64,000 nt of DNA from Salticus scenicus (Eukaryota > Arthropoda > Arachnida > Araneae > Salticidae), in assembly GCA_963930645.1 (NCBI GenBank), contig OZ005651.1:332029527-332093526 (forward strand). The letters are read 5' to 3'. Shown in pieces: positions 46,353-56,817 of this stretch. Both the position numbers and the translations under genes were made by a program. The notes below the pieces were generated by a model. That model made no database searches. It was not told the origin of the DNA and saw nothing but the letters and a program-made list of their open reading frames with translations. How positions within the stretch are numbered: position 1 is the first letter of the stretch; each line of letters opens with the position of its first letter.

Positions 46353-46526
46353 AACTGCCTGGGGTCGAAGTGTCCTATGTTTTTAATTCACTATCCCGTC
46401 ACCATTCGTAAGCTAACACATTCCTTATATTTTTGCTCCCCAGATTTTCAAGAAAGTTATCAAGTTTATATCTTAAGAATAGTGGTGGGAGAGTGATTTT
46501 AAATATCGGGCACTTTGACCTCTGTG

Positions 46527-46665
46527 CAGGGATGGAACACGGGCGCAGAATTCATACCACTATCAACGTAGGAAAATTTTCTACTTCGTAAATCAACGAT
46601 ATTATAGGTAGAGAAATTCTTTAAACAGATTCCGGTATGAATTCTGCGCCCGTGTTCCATCCCTG
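46527..46665. mobile_element. 139-bp MITE with ~34-bp perfect inverted ends
   Basis: It begins CAGGGATGGAACACGGGCGC and ends with its exact reverse complement; the arms match over about 34 bases. Flanks are TCTGTG on both sides (46521-46526, 46666-46671), an exact 6-bp duplication. The near-perfect arms make it the youngest-looking MITE in the window. Confidence 0.85.
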
Positions 46666-46671
46666 TCTGTG

Positions 46672-47897
46672 ACTACAGGAAAAAGAAAAATAATTTGTTT
46701 TGAAGAGGTCCTGTTCCTCTCCCAGTGGGCCATAGCAGGTAAAATTTGTACAGTATACTCTTCTTAACATCCTCTTTCAAATGACTTCTCTCCTGACCTG
46801 CAACTCTATCCTCCCCAAATGAATGTTTGCTTGTCAGTTATTTCCCTAAAAATCTAGGCGATGTGAGTGAAGAAAGACAGGCATTTCATTAAGTCATCGA
46901 GAAATGTAAAGGGATATTTGAGTCGATGGAATGTTAATATATTAGCAGATTATTGTTGAATGCTGCATAGATATTGCCCTCACAAACAAAAAAATTAAAT
47001 GAGCTTCGATTTTAAGAAACTGAGACATCTAAAAGACAATGTGTAAATAATAGCTTTTTTAATGTATTTTACACGCAAAGAGTTTCTATACTGTTATAGC
47101 CTCTATGTCAGTTCTTCATTAGTATTATCCTTACTTTGTGAATAGTATATTTTATTCGGGAAAAACTTAAAACGTTTGGTAACGAAGCAACTAAAAAAAA
47201 AAGTCAAGAGAAATTAATACACTTTATGAGTCATTAGGTTTTCTGCAAGTTCAAACTTCGTTAGATGTACAAAATTGCTCGATATATTCAGCATTTATGT
47301 TTCAAATATTTTGACTTAAACGCCATAATTATGACATTTTGTTAGACCACTTATCACTTTATTTAAAGAAGTCTATTCAGAATTGAGTATTTCTATGTGA
47401 ATACTTTTAAATTTATTACCCTGAATAGCTAAATAAAAGCTTCAAAAAAGTTTATTTAACGCTATGTTATTGTTTTATTGTCAATTCCCTTAAGAATTAC
47501 TATTAACAATGCAAGATGATAGAAGCTTTTAAGAATTAAATTAATAAAATACACATAAACGCTCAACGATCAGAGAAAGACTAACTGACCCTATCCATAT
47601 TTCCAATTGAAAAAGATTTACATATTTGACAGTGTAATTTATGTAATGATTCAGCTATAATTCTAACTGTATAGAAATACCTTTTTTGTTTTATAAGGTT
47701 CTTTTTTTTTTCTTTTCTTACTATTTGGAAACCTTTTTATTCATAGATAACAAAGATGTAATTTTTCATAATTATGAAAAAGGAAAGTATTGATGACTGG
47801 AAAGGAAGTAATTGTATTTTATGAACAAATTGCGAATTTATAAATATCTTTTGAATAATTTATAAATATAGTTTTTCTCTGTACATATTTAACTCCA
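46672..47897. other. Non-coding interior of hAT element
   Basis: AT-rich; no gene or paired repeats seen. Confidence 0.45.
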
Positions 47898-48060
47898 TAA
47901 TCACGGACGAAAGCCACTAATATCCGAGAAGGTCTTCTGTCGAAGCTAGGAGAAGGAAAGTGCCCGATTCGAACTCGGGTCGTACTCGCCAACATAGCAG
48001 TTCTGATTTTTCCGTGGTTTTCACTGAAACTTGCGAGAAAGTGGGTTAGGATCTCTTAAA
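47898..48060 (+). repeat. tRNA-derived SINE fragment
   Basis: It contains CCGATTCGAACTCGGGTCG and TTTTCCGTGGTTTTCACTGAAACTTGC, the SINE core seen at 43915-44155, here on the plus strand. It sits immediately inside the right end of the hAT element. Confidence 0.5.
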
Positions 48061-48202
48061 AAGACAAACCCTTGACGGCAATCTATGCAGGCCTAGGATT
48101 CTTACACAGTCAATTTGCTTTTACACTTACACCATCACCGGAAGGAGAGGAGCACATTATTTTGAACTGCCCCGGGCGCTCCAAATCTACGCTACGCCAC
48201 TG

Positions 48203-48848
48203 TCGTCAGCAAAGAGTGCTGACGAAATCAAACAGTCTGACGATAAATGATCTGGGAGGTCATTGATGTAAATGCTGAATAAGATTGGGCTGATTAAGGT
48301 TCCTTGGGGTAAACCAGTCTCAGTTTGCTTAAATGATGAAAAACAGTCGCCAAAGCGAACCTTGATATATGTCTGCGAGATAAAATTCTTGATCCAACCA
48401 AGCATATTGCCAGTAATATCATGAAGATGGACAGGGTTGCCACTCAAACAGGAGAATGAAATTCCCTAACTTTTCCAGGTTTTCCAGAAATATTCGAAGA
48501 AAATTCCAGTCTAACAATATATTGAACACTGGTTGTGTTCAGGGCAAATTAATTATGGTATCACTTGAAAACACAAAAGTTACATTTAGTGATAGCATTG
48601 CTTAAGTGAGATAAGAAATTTCTTTCATGAGTGAAAAAGCAGGGTGGAGATGTTTAAAACAAATTGTGAAAGGTGAGGGGGAAAAAAAAAAAAAAGACCC
48701 TATGTTGACGGACAAATTGTTTATTTTTTGGCTATCATCTTACAAAATTCCCTGACTTTTCTAGTCAATTTTCGAATTCCCTGACTATTCCAGGTTTTCC
48801 CAGGTAGCGTGGCAACCCTGGATGGAGCTTTTGAATTAGTTTTAAGTC
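48203..48848 (-). pseudogene. Non-LTR reverse transcriptase, 5' part
   Basis: On the minus strand: LIQKL (48848-48821), then after removing a MITE, ITGNMLGWIKNFI, FKQTETGLPQG, LISPILFSIYINDLP and SALFADD at the hAT junction. These are RT motifs 3 to 5 in order. With the MITE and hAT excised, the frame continues into 39066-38347. The element is 5'-truncated near 48848, as usual for non-LTR retrotransposons. Confidence 0.88.
48432..48820. mobile_element. 389-bp MITE in the RT gene, 6-bp duplication
   Basis: It begins CAGGGTTGCCACTC and ends GCGTGGCAACCCTG. Flanks are GATGGA on both sides (48426-48431, 48821-48826). Removing the MITE and one GATGGA restores the RT reading frame, which confirms the boundaries. 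The interior has repeated TTCCCTGA/TTCCAGG motifs like those at 24.1 kb. Confidence 0.9.
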
Positions 48849-48895
48849 AACTTATTGTAGTTAACTTTACCTTACATTAAAATCCTTAGAAAGTT

Positions 48896-48940
48896 GAGCT
48901 AATATATTTCGGCTTCCAAACGGAGCCATCTTCAGAGCTC
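48896..48940 (-). ncRNA. Hammerhead-like ribozyme in Penelope end
   Basis: Minus strand: GAGCT, CTGAAGA, one extra base, stem II GGCTCC/GGAAGCC (one bulge, GTTT loop), GAAA, TATATT and AGCTC. Stem I is 5 perfect base pairs and all core positions are present. Confidence 0.6.
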
Positions 48941-48949
48941 GTAGGACAA

Positions 48950-49456
48950 CTACAGCTAGACAGTATATTTTCATTCTTCATTCTCTTGTCCATCACTCTC
49001 TTCACTTCTTTTCTTAGATTGGAGCAGGTGTTGCCATTCAGGTGGTATTAAACTATGTTCGATGTCATTTACGGAATTGTTAGTCATTAAAATTTCTAAG
49101 GCTTCTCTTTTTAGGGCGTAATTATGTGAGTTGAAAGGTGCTATTTTTTGAAATTTAATGGTATTAGTGTTAATAGGTTTAATATTATTAGTTCTTGAGA
49201 AAGCAGTAGATTGCTTGTTGTATTTAAGGTCGGCAAGGTGTTCAGAAATACTGTCTTTAATTTTTCACTTAGTCATTCCAATATAACTAGCATTGTTTTT
49301 ATCATAAAACTGAAAATTAATTTTATAAATTCCTGTGGTGTATTTAAAGTGAATTGGGTCCTTTTCATTCCGGATTCGTTGGTAGATATTTTTATTTGGC
49401 TTAATCAGAATATTAATGTTATGTTTTTTTGTTTTATACATAACAAAATGCAACAA
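48950..49456 (-). pseudogene. Penelope GIY-YIG fragment, minus arm
   Basis: It encodes NKNIYQRIRNEKD, TGIYKINF and ASYIGMTK, then, past a stop codon at about 49265, the C-terminal endonuclease with the acidic tail near 48960-49010. No RT is present. Confidence 0.75.
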
Positions 49457-49679
49457 AAAAATAAATAAATAACATTAATATTCCAACTAAGCCAAATAAA
49501 AATATGATGATACTGAAAATTAATTTTATAAATTCCTGCGGTGTGTTTAAAGTGAATTGGGTCCTTTTCATTCCGGATTCGTTGGTAGATATTTTTATTT
49601 GGCTTAGTTGGAATATTAATGTTATAAATTTATTTTTTTGTTACATTTTGTTATGTATAAAACAAAAAAAACATAACAT

Positions 49680-50123
49680 TAATATTCCGATTAAGCCAAA
49701 TAAAAATATCTACCAACGAATCCGGAATGAAAAGGACCCAATTCACTTTAAATACATCGCAGGAATTTATAAAATTAATTTTCAGTATCATGATAAAAAC
49801 AATGCTAGTTATATTGGAATGACCAAGTGAAAGACCATATTTCTGAACACCTTGCCGACCTTAAATACAATAAACAATCTACTGCTTTCTCAAGAACTAA
49901 CAATATTAAACCCATTAACACTAATACCATTAAATTAAAAAAAAAAACAATAGCTTCTTTCAACTCACATCATTACACCCTAAAAAGAGAAGCCCTAGAA
50001 ATTTTAACGACTAACAACTCCCTAAATGACATTGAACATAGTTTAATACCACCTGAATGGCAACACCTGCTCCAATCTAAGAAAAGAAGTGAAGAGAGTG
50101 ATGGACAAGAGAATGAAGAATGA
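49680..50123 (+). pseudogene. Penelope GIY-YIG fragment, plus arm
   Basis: It encodes NINIPIKPNKNIYQRIRNEKD, AGIYKINF and ASYIGMTK, then a frame break at about 49828. It continues KDHISEHLADLKYN to the acidic C-terminus (EESDGQENEE, stop at 50121). It mirrors the minus arm; no RT. Confidence 0.78.
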
Positions 50124-50153
50124 AAATATACTGCCCAGCTGTAGTCGTCATAC

Positions 50154-50198
50154 GAGCTCTGAAGATGGCTCCGTTTGGAAGCTGAAATATATTAGCTC
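50154..50198 (+). ncRNA. Hammerhead-like ribozyme in Penelope end
   Basis: This is the plus-strand counterpart of 48896-48940, with the same GAGCT/AGCTC stem I and CTGAAGA core. One change turns the base before GAAA from C to T, weakening the base of stem II to a G-T pair. Confidence 0.55.
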
Positions 50199-50432
50199 AA
50201 CTTTCTAAGGATTTTAATGTAAGGTAAAGTTAACTATAATGAGTTGAAATTAATCTTTTTTTTAAATAAAGAATGTATTAGTTTTAAGTCTTTGAGATTA
50301 TAAATGGTAACATGATTTTACAGATTGATGGAGTGAAGAAATCAAGCTTAAGGTGATACATTCATATTATAATAAATATTCCAATATATTAAATTTAAAA
50401 GAAACAAAAATATTAATATTTAATTAACTTAC

Positions 50433-50661
50433 TAAATGCAATTAAAAACATGCCGAAACCCTTTCTTTGATAGGGAGGCAATGTAAGTATGCAGGAAAGG
50501 TTATTACAAGACAATTTTTCCTTGGAAAAATAACCTACGAAATGTTGGCCATTGGCGTTACTTTCAGTAACTACATAAAAGAAAAAGTGTTCAACATCCA
50601 AAAAGCAAGCTTTGTGGTCGAGGAACAGTTTACAAAGTAAACATAAGCACTGACAATATAA
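50433..50661 (-). CDS. KAT8-like: MYST histone acetyltransferase, catalytic Cys/acetyl-CoA exon
   Basis: A CTTTTTCAG acceptor precedes the exon and a GTAAGT donor follows it. The 229 bases encode 76 codons plus one base of a split Ser codon. Residues read LYCQCLCLLCKLFLDHKA, DVEHFFFYVVTE, HFVGYFSKEK, then LSCILTLPPYQRKGFGMFLIAF. The Cys in SCILTLPPY is the catalytic cysteine position, QRKGFG is the Q/RxxGxG acetyl-CoA loop, and the Lys of LLCKLFLDHK matches the autoacetylated lysine of MOF. Departures from the usual sequence include H for P in DVEPF. The intact frame and strong splice sites argue for a functional, perhaps duplicated, gene. Confidence 0.95.
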
Positions 50662-51562
50662 CTGAAAAAGAAATTAATTATAAAAAATATAGTAATATTA
50701 CATTAGAAATTATTCTAAATATCATAAGCATGCTAATTCGAAATGTAAATACTAATAGTAATATAAAAATTTTAAATTATTATAACATTACAGAAATATA
50801 TATTTGGTCATTAATACAATACTATGAAAAGAAAGAATATATATCTTAAAAAAATGTAATATTTAAGGAAAATACTTTAATCTTTAAAAAATCGTATCTG
50901 TATGTTTTAAGGTTTTCTGAATTCATTTTTGCTATTTTTATGACTATGTATGTGAGTGCATGTGTGTGAATGAATACAATAGTGCTTAAAACACTTGATA
51001 CAAATGAGCTGAAAAGTTGTAGGTATATTATAGTTCACTGTCATACAAATTGTATACATTTTCATGAGTATAGGTCTTATAAGTTCTTTTACAGAGATGC
51101 AAAGACTTTCTTACCATTAGAACTTATAAACTCAAATTTTTTTTTTAATTATTTGACATTCATTTTAGTAATATTTAAATTGTTTAAAACAGAAGAACTG
51201 ATATACAGGGAGAGTTTTAAAATAATGTGAGGTATTTAGAACAATACAGCTCTTAATGTAATAAGTCAAGTAATAAAAATGGTCAAATGCAATAAAATGG
51301 GCCAAAAGTAATAAAACTGAACCAACTTTAATAAAAAATGGATTAGAAATCGATTTAGATTTCTAAAGAAAAAATTTTGTACCAAAAGTCACCGCTAGGG
51401 TAAATTTTGGTGCTGAAAGAGTAATATATGTGGTAAACGAATATGTAATAGTCAATAAAAACAGTAATTGACAGTTTATTTATTTATATTAAACAAAGTA
51501 TATTGCTGCATATAAATTTGGCTCAATATGACCACTATTCTGATATTTCAATAACTGCATAT
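50662..51562 (-). other. MYST intron, upstream flank
   Basis: AT-rich intron sequence with no recognised element or gene. Confidence 0.5.
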
Positions 51563-51806
51563 AGCAGGGTTTCAGACCTGCCCACAAACCCAAAAAAACC
51601 CGGGAGGTTTTTTTTTTTGGTTTACACACCTAAAAAAACTCACAATCAAGTGGGTTTTATTGGGCTTTTTTAAATCTAATAAAATTTTTCACTTTTAAAA
51701 AATAATTTATTATTTTTTTACTTATATTTTCTTACTTAACATTATTATGTATAATAAATATTATGTAGGATAATAATTATATCTATAAGTAATAATTATT
51801 ATATTA

Positions 51807-54359
51807 CAGAGCTGCCAACTTTGGTGGGAAAAAAAACGGGAGATTTTACATAATTTCAAGGGAGAAAAAGAGAGATTTATGGTTTCGTGGAGAAAAAAAC
51901 AAAATTATTTTATTCAATACATGATACTTTTTTTTTTTTTAACTAAAAAGACCTAATATCAGAGCTGCCAACCTTGGTGGGAAAAAAAACAGGAGATTTT
52001 ACATAATTTCAAGGGAGAAAAAGAGAGATTTACGGTTTTGTGGAGAAAAACAAAACAAAATTATTTTATTCTACATGATACTTTTTTAACTAAAAAGACC
52101 TAATATAACTTTTATTTGATGATTTATATTTTAAACTTATTGGGGAAAAACAAATAGTTAACGAGTTCATTAACAAAGTCTAAAAATAACTACATATGTA
52201 AAGAATTTTGAACCCATACTTGCCAACCAATTTTAATAAAAAAAGGGAAGATTTTTGTTGAAAAACCAGAAGATTTCATAAAAAAAGGGAAGATTTTTTT
52301 TTCTCTTTCACGCAATAAACAATACAGTTTTACAATTTTGATATTTAGAAGCAATCTATAAAAACGTTTTTCTATAGATGATTATACTAAATATATAAAA
52401 GTTTTAAATGAAGTTATTCCTCTTCAACATATAAATATCTACAAAACAGAATCTGTAACAAATTTATTTAAAATAGACAAAAAACTTAGTTAAGTTAACG
52501 TATATATAATTTTTTAAATAAATAGAATATGATTTTTGTGTATGTACATTAATCATGCATATAAAAAAAAAAGTAGTAGTAGTTAATTATTAGTTTCAAA
52601 CGTGCATGAAACTAACTGAGTATTAATTTTCTTAAATTGATTTGGAAAAACTTTTCCAACCTGAAAAAATTATTCTTCATTTTTTTCCATGTTTACACAT
52701 TTGGTATAAATATGACATACAAATATTTACTTTAATTGATGAAAAATAAACAGATTCATTAAATTCAGCAATAAAGATCCAAAAATAATTACATACGTGA
52801 GAAATATTGAGCACTTCCATTGCTTTATTTTTTCTAGAACTGATCATTGATCACAATCCGGGGAAGGGGGGGGGATACAAAAATAATTACAGAGTAAGAA
52901 ATATTAAACTCTTTCAACTCTACTTCTAGAATCTAATGAAAGAAGTTTAAAATTAATATCATCATTTATGTTGCAGATGGATAAAGATTAGAAAACAAAA
53001 GACTTCTGCAGAACATTTGATTGCTGATCACTAGTTGGAGATAAATGAAAGGGGGGGGGCAAAAAATATTTACATAAGCAAGAAATATTTAACAATTCTA
53101 TCTCTTTACATGTTCTAGAATCTCATAAAGCAAGTTTGAAATGAATATTGACATTTATGTTATGGATGGAGAAAGATTAGGAATCAGGAAATTTGTAGAA
53201 CATTTGGGTTTTCTTTTTAAAACGAACGATATTCGCCATTTTTTTAAAAACGGAAGATTTCATCATCTGTCCGGAAGATACGTTAAAAAACCGGAAGTCT
53301 TCCGGGAAAACCGGAAAAGTTGGCAAGTATGTGAACCCCTATATCGCTGCAGTTGGTTTTAAAATCTAATAAAACAAGTTTTTATGAACATTGATCCAGA
53401 GTTTTCCCCCAGATAATTTCAGGAGATTGCTGCACCTCGCCTGATCTTTGTTTGGAAAAAAAAAAACACCTTACCCCAATCTATTCTCCCCCCCCCCCCT
53501 TACTACCTTTGTAGAAAATAACCTACAAACTGAAGATAATTGCTGTAAATATAAATAAATCTGTTGTGTGTGACAATCAGCACATTAACAACAAGTAAAA
53601 ATAAAGAAAAGTTTAAAAACAGACTTTTTTCTTTTTGTATGCATATTTATAACTAAATTTTTAAATTAAGTGTTTGGATTTTAAATGTGAAATGTGTCCT
53701 TAAAAATTCAAATCTGCCCTCAAAAATTTAATTTTTTTTTTTTTTACTAGCAGTACCCTACATTTTTTAAAACCTAGGGGAAAATGTTTGATTCTTTTGT
53801 TGTAGAATGAGAAAGCAAGCTAATTGGAGAAACTGATTACAGAAAGTTTTTTTTTTTTTTTTTTTTTGGGGGGGGGGGGGTTAAACAATAATTACATGAG
53901 TGTAAACTGTTAAACATTTCTACTTCTTTATAGGCTCTAGAATCTAATAAAGCAAGTTTAAAATGAATATTGACATTTTTATTGTGGCTTATAGATGGAG
54001 AAAGAATGAGAAACAAAAGATTTCCAAAGAGCATTTAATCACCGATCACTAGTTGGAGATAAGAAAATATGGGGGGAGGGGGAGTTAAAAATAATTATGT
54101 AAGCAAGAAATATTGAAGGATTCTGTTTCTTTAGAGATTCTAAAATCTCATAAAGTAAGTTTTAAATGAATATCGACATTTATGTTGTGGATGAAGAAAG
54201 ATTGTGAATTGGAGGGCCTTCGTAAATCTGAAAAGATGGCACCTACGAATTTTTGAAAATATTAGAAAAACAGGAGAAATACACATTAAAACGGAAAAAC
54301 GGGAGATAGGATTAAGAAACTGGAGTCTCCCGTGAAAAACAGGAGAGTTGGCAGCACTG
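51807..54359. mobile_element. MITE with CAGAGCTGCCAAC ends, exact 6-bp duplication
   Basis: It begins CAGAGCTGCCAAC and ends GTTGGCAGCACTG, flanked by ATATTA on both sides (51801-51806, 54360-54365). The left ~150 bp is directly duplicated (51807-51958 and 51960-52103). It contains the younger MITE 52215-53331, plus ~170-bp repeat units at about 53900-54230. Confidence 0.72.
52215..53331. mobile_element. MITE with CATACTTGCCAAC ends, exact 6-bp duplication
   Basis: It begins CATACTTGCCAACC and ends GTTGGCAAGTATG. Flanks are TGAACC on both sides (52209-52214, 53332-53337). About three ~170-bp tandem units (52790-53200) carry G runs, AGAAAGATTAG and TTGACATTTATGTT motifs shared with 15770-16856. 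The frame open at 53141-53362 is one of these units and is not a gene. Confidence 0.78.
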
Positions 54360-55625
54360 ATATTATATATATAATTATTATTATATCTATGTAACATAGC
54401 ATATATTAGTGATATATATGCCAGTTTGAAATTATGTAATTATTTTTCACCTTTGTTAGAAAAATTCCTTTCATTTCAACCATCTATCTACAATATCTCT
54501 TTTGAACAGAACCGTTTTAAAAAATGAAAGATGAGAAAAAATGAATAATATTGCAAGCCATTTTTGTATTTGTAAGTCATGATGAAAAAATAAAAATAAA
54601 ACTGCCTAAAATTCTAAGGATTTAATAACAAATATTAAACATAACTAACAAATATAATTAATTGACCCTGTAAGGTTCGATACAGGCAAAAAATAGGGTT
54701 TTTTTTTTTTTTACCCCTTGAAAACTTCAAATTCAATGAAACTGCCATTTTAAAAGATTTAGTTTTATAAAAATGACATTTCTATAAAAAATTTTCGTGT
54801 TCCACAATTATTTTTAATGTTTACCTATAACTTGATTCAATGAAACGCTATTAACTTGATAATGAACATTTATATAGAACGACTAATAAAATGGAAGGTG
54901 TTACACAATTTTTTTCTTGGAGAAAAAAATTTCACAAAAAAATTTCATTTTTCACAAAAATGAGCTTCAAAAATTAAAAGCTGGAGGCACTCTTGACATG
55001 TAAGTGTAAAAAGTAGGCAATGATAATTTTCTTTTGTATTCCTTTCTTATGTTTTCAAATATGAATCAAATGTCAGTTATTAATTTAACAAAAATTAAAA
55101 AAATATTTGCAAAATTTTTTTTACTTTAACCATATAAAAATACATAATTATTTGTAATAAGAAAATCGTACATGGTAGGTTTAAAAAATTTCGCCTTTGT
55201 TACTAGTTTTAATTTTACACGAAATAACTTAATAAAAAATTAAATTCAAAATTGTGATAAAATACTGAATAGAATAAAATAAGAATTCATTTTACAGTTA
55301 AGGCCAAACCAATATTAAGAATATGAAGGTCGTTTAATTTTAATTACTATTATTTTGTAACAAGTTTTCTTTTAGTCTAAAACTGTTCTCATTTGAAATA
55401 AACTTAAAATTCAAACCCAACAATGTTATTCTACGTTTAACATAAAAAAAAACTGAATTAAACCCAAAAAAGCCCATTTAAACCCGTAAAAACCCGCCCA
55501 GACTGGGTTAAAAACAGGTTTTTTAAAACCTTGGCATATGGTATACAATGTTTTCAACGGAAGTTACCCGTATATAGGCCTCTATTCATCTATATTCTAA
55601 AGTTATATTAGAAATATGTCCTTAA

Positions 55626-55859
55626 CACGTTTATCGCCACGCGAATTCTTAATAAAATCCATTAAAATTCCTTAATGATATTATCATGTAATAAATAAAA
55701 ATTAAGTAAATTTTAAATAAATTTTAAGTAATTACTTGAAACAGTCTAATATTTTTAGTTTTATATTATATTTTACACTGTCAACCACCGATGGTTGACG
55801 CGGTTTTACATCATATTTGACACTGTCAGTCACCGATGGCTGACATGGCGATCAACGTT
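55626..55859. mobile_element. TTAA-flanked MITE, 234 bp
   Basis: The inverted ends CACGTTTATCGCCAC and GGCGATCAACGTT are flanked by TTAA (55622-55625, 55860-55863). Inside are two related palindromes, GTCAACCACCGATGGTTGAC and GTCAGTCACCGATGGCTGAC. It is piggyBac-type and non-coding. Confidence 0.7.
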
Positions 55860-55863
55860 TTAA

Positions 55864-56531
55864 TACATAATGCTTTTCAGATATTCTCACAACTAAAAAT
55901 CACGAGAACGTTGAAATTTTTCTATCAGTTTTCAAGAATGTCAACAGCACTGGCATTTCAGATAAACTGATAATACAGCTTGACAAATACAACATGACAC
56001 TGAAAGACAATTTTTCTATGTATGATGAGAATTCTCTAATCTTTCATTTGATCTTCATGAAAACATCTAACTGCTATTTTTTTTTTTTTTTTTTTTTTAA
56101 ATTAAAACTTACTACTTATAAAAATGTTGCTAATAATATGTTCTAAGCATTAAAAATTATAAAATAAATCATTTTACTTAAAACTTTGTATGAAAATACA
56201 CTGTTTATCGATTTCTCTTATCAAAATATAAATGTGTGCACAATAGTAGTTTACAGTCTTTGCTAAATTTGCAAAGTAAAACTATAATTTAAAATTAAAT
56301 ATTATATTTTGTACAAAACTGTATAATTTTACTGCTCATATTTGCAGTTATCAAATAAACAACAGATGCTTTTAATATAATTTCATAATAAAAAAAAAAC
56401 TATTTTTCATTTTTTCATGCATGTCTGTACTTAAATGAAAAACTAAATTTAAAACTGAAATTGACAATTAAAATAACTCACTATAAAATTATAAACATTT
56501 AATTATTTTAAAAATGATTTTTAATTATTAC
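55864..56531 (-). other. MYST intron flank
   Basis: AT-rich with a T run near 56080-56098. No gene seen. Confidence 0.5.
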
Positions 56532-56621
56532 AGTATGTTCTTTTCCATCAATTTCAAACACTGAAAGGGCATCCTTCTTATAAATTTCTTTTCCAGGAGG
56601 TCTTCTTTTCGTACATTCATC
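56532..56621 (-). CDS. KAT8-like: MYST histone acetyltransferase, exon after zinc finger
   Basis: The exon of exactly 30 codons reads DECTKRRPPGKEIYKKDALS and then VFEIDGKEHT. In MOF the corresponding segment is the final zinc-finger Cys followed by RQPPGKEIYRK..ISVYEVDGK.H, so C3 here is the last Zn ligand and RPPGKEIY the conserved MYST loop. It is bounded by GATTAG and GTAATA; the splice signals are weaker than those of the other exons, but phase 0 at the 3' end fits the next exon (LYCQ). The first zinc ligands must be in an upstream exon, which I did not find before 64000. Confidence 0.85.
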
Positions 56622-56817
56622 CTAATCATACCCACAAGAAAATAAGCTTAGTAAATAAATAAATCTGTCAATAAATAAATAATAATAAATATATAGATGT
56701 GTCACAATAAAATTCTTAACACATTATATCCATAGTGTTATCACTGAAATAAAGAGTATGGTGTATTAGCATAGTCATTTATTGTGTGCTCTTTGCAAAC
56801 AGGTTACAGTTTTTTGA

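Larger units (their letters stand above)
39067..48202. mobile_element. 9.1-kb hAT element inserted in RT catalytic motif
   Basis: It begins CAGTGGCGTAGCGTG and ends TACGCTACGCCACTG (inverted ends of about 13 bp followed by GCCCCGGG-type motifs on both sides). It is flanked by a perfect 8-bp duplication TCGTCAGC (39059-39066, 48203-48210). This is the classic hAT signature. The interior carries a hAT transposase on the minus strand (43041-41449), a tandem-repeat block, a nested MITE, SINEs and a pogo-like transposase. The large size reflects these nested insertions and possibly captured sequence. Confidence 0.9.
48849..50276. mobile_element. Head-to-head Penelope-like insertion, copy 3
   Basis: The insertion is bounded by the 14-bp direct repeat ATTAGTTTTAAGTC (48835-48848, 50277-50290). 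Outer arms are inverted copies (48865-49456 on minus; 49680-50225 on plus), each with GIY-YIG coding sequence and a terminal hammerhead-like fold. Between them is a short plus segment (about 49460-49505) and another minus segment (about 49505-49640), so orientation switches at least three times. It is younger than the RT element beside it. Confidence 0.87.
35316..50432 (-). other. MYST gene intron (15.1 kb) packed with transposons
   Basis: The intron contains a SINE, a minus-strand non-LTR retrotransposon split by a 9.1-kb hAT element and a MITE, and a head-to-head Penelope insertion. The stretches 35320-36480 and 36740-38100 are AT-rich with no gene that I can support. Confidence 0.75.
51565..55533. 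mobile_element. ~4-kb hAT-like non-autonomous element, nested
   Basis: The left end CAGGGTTTCAGACC and right end TTTTAAAACCTTG are weak inverted repeats. Flanks GCATATAG (51557-51564) and GCATATGG (55534-55541) form an 8-bp duplication with one difference; GCATAT alone would be an alternative 6-bp duplication if the left end is two bases further out. The right half (54380-55470) is the sequence shared with 17746-21650. Two or more younger MITEs sit inside. No transposase is seen. Confidence 0.6.

Noticed and set aside
53141..53362. Plus-strand open frame of 73 codons
   Set aside because: It is one unit of the MITE tandem repeat running into the MITE end; not a gene.
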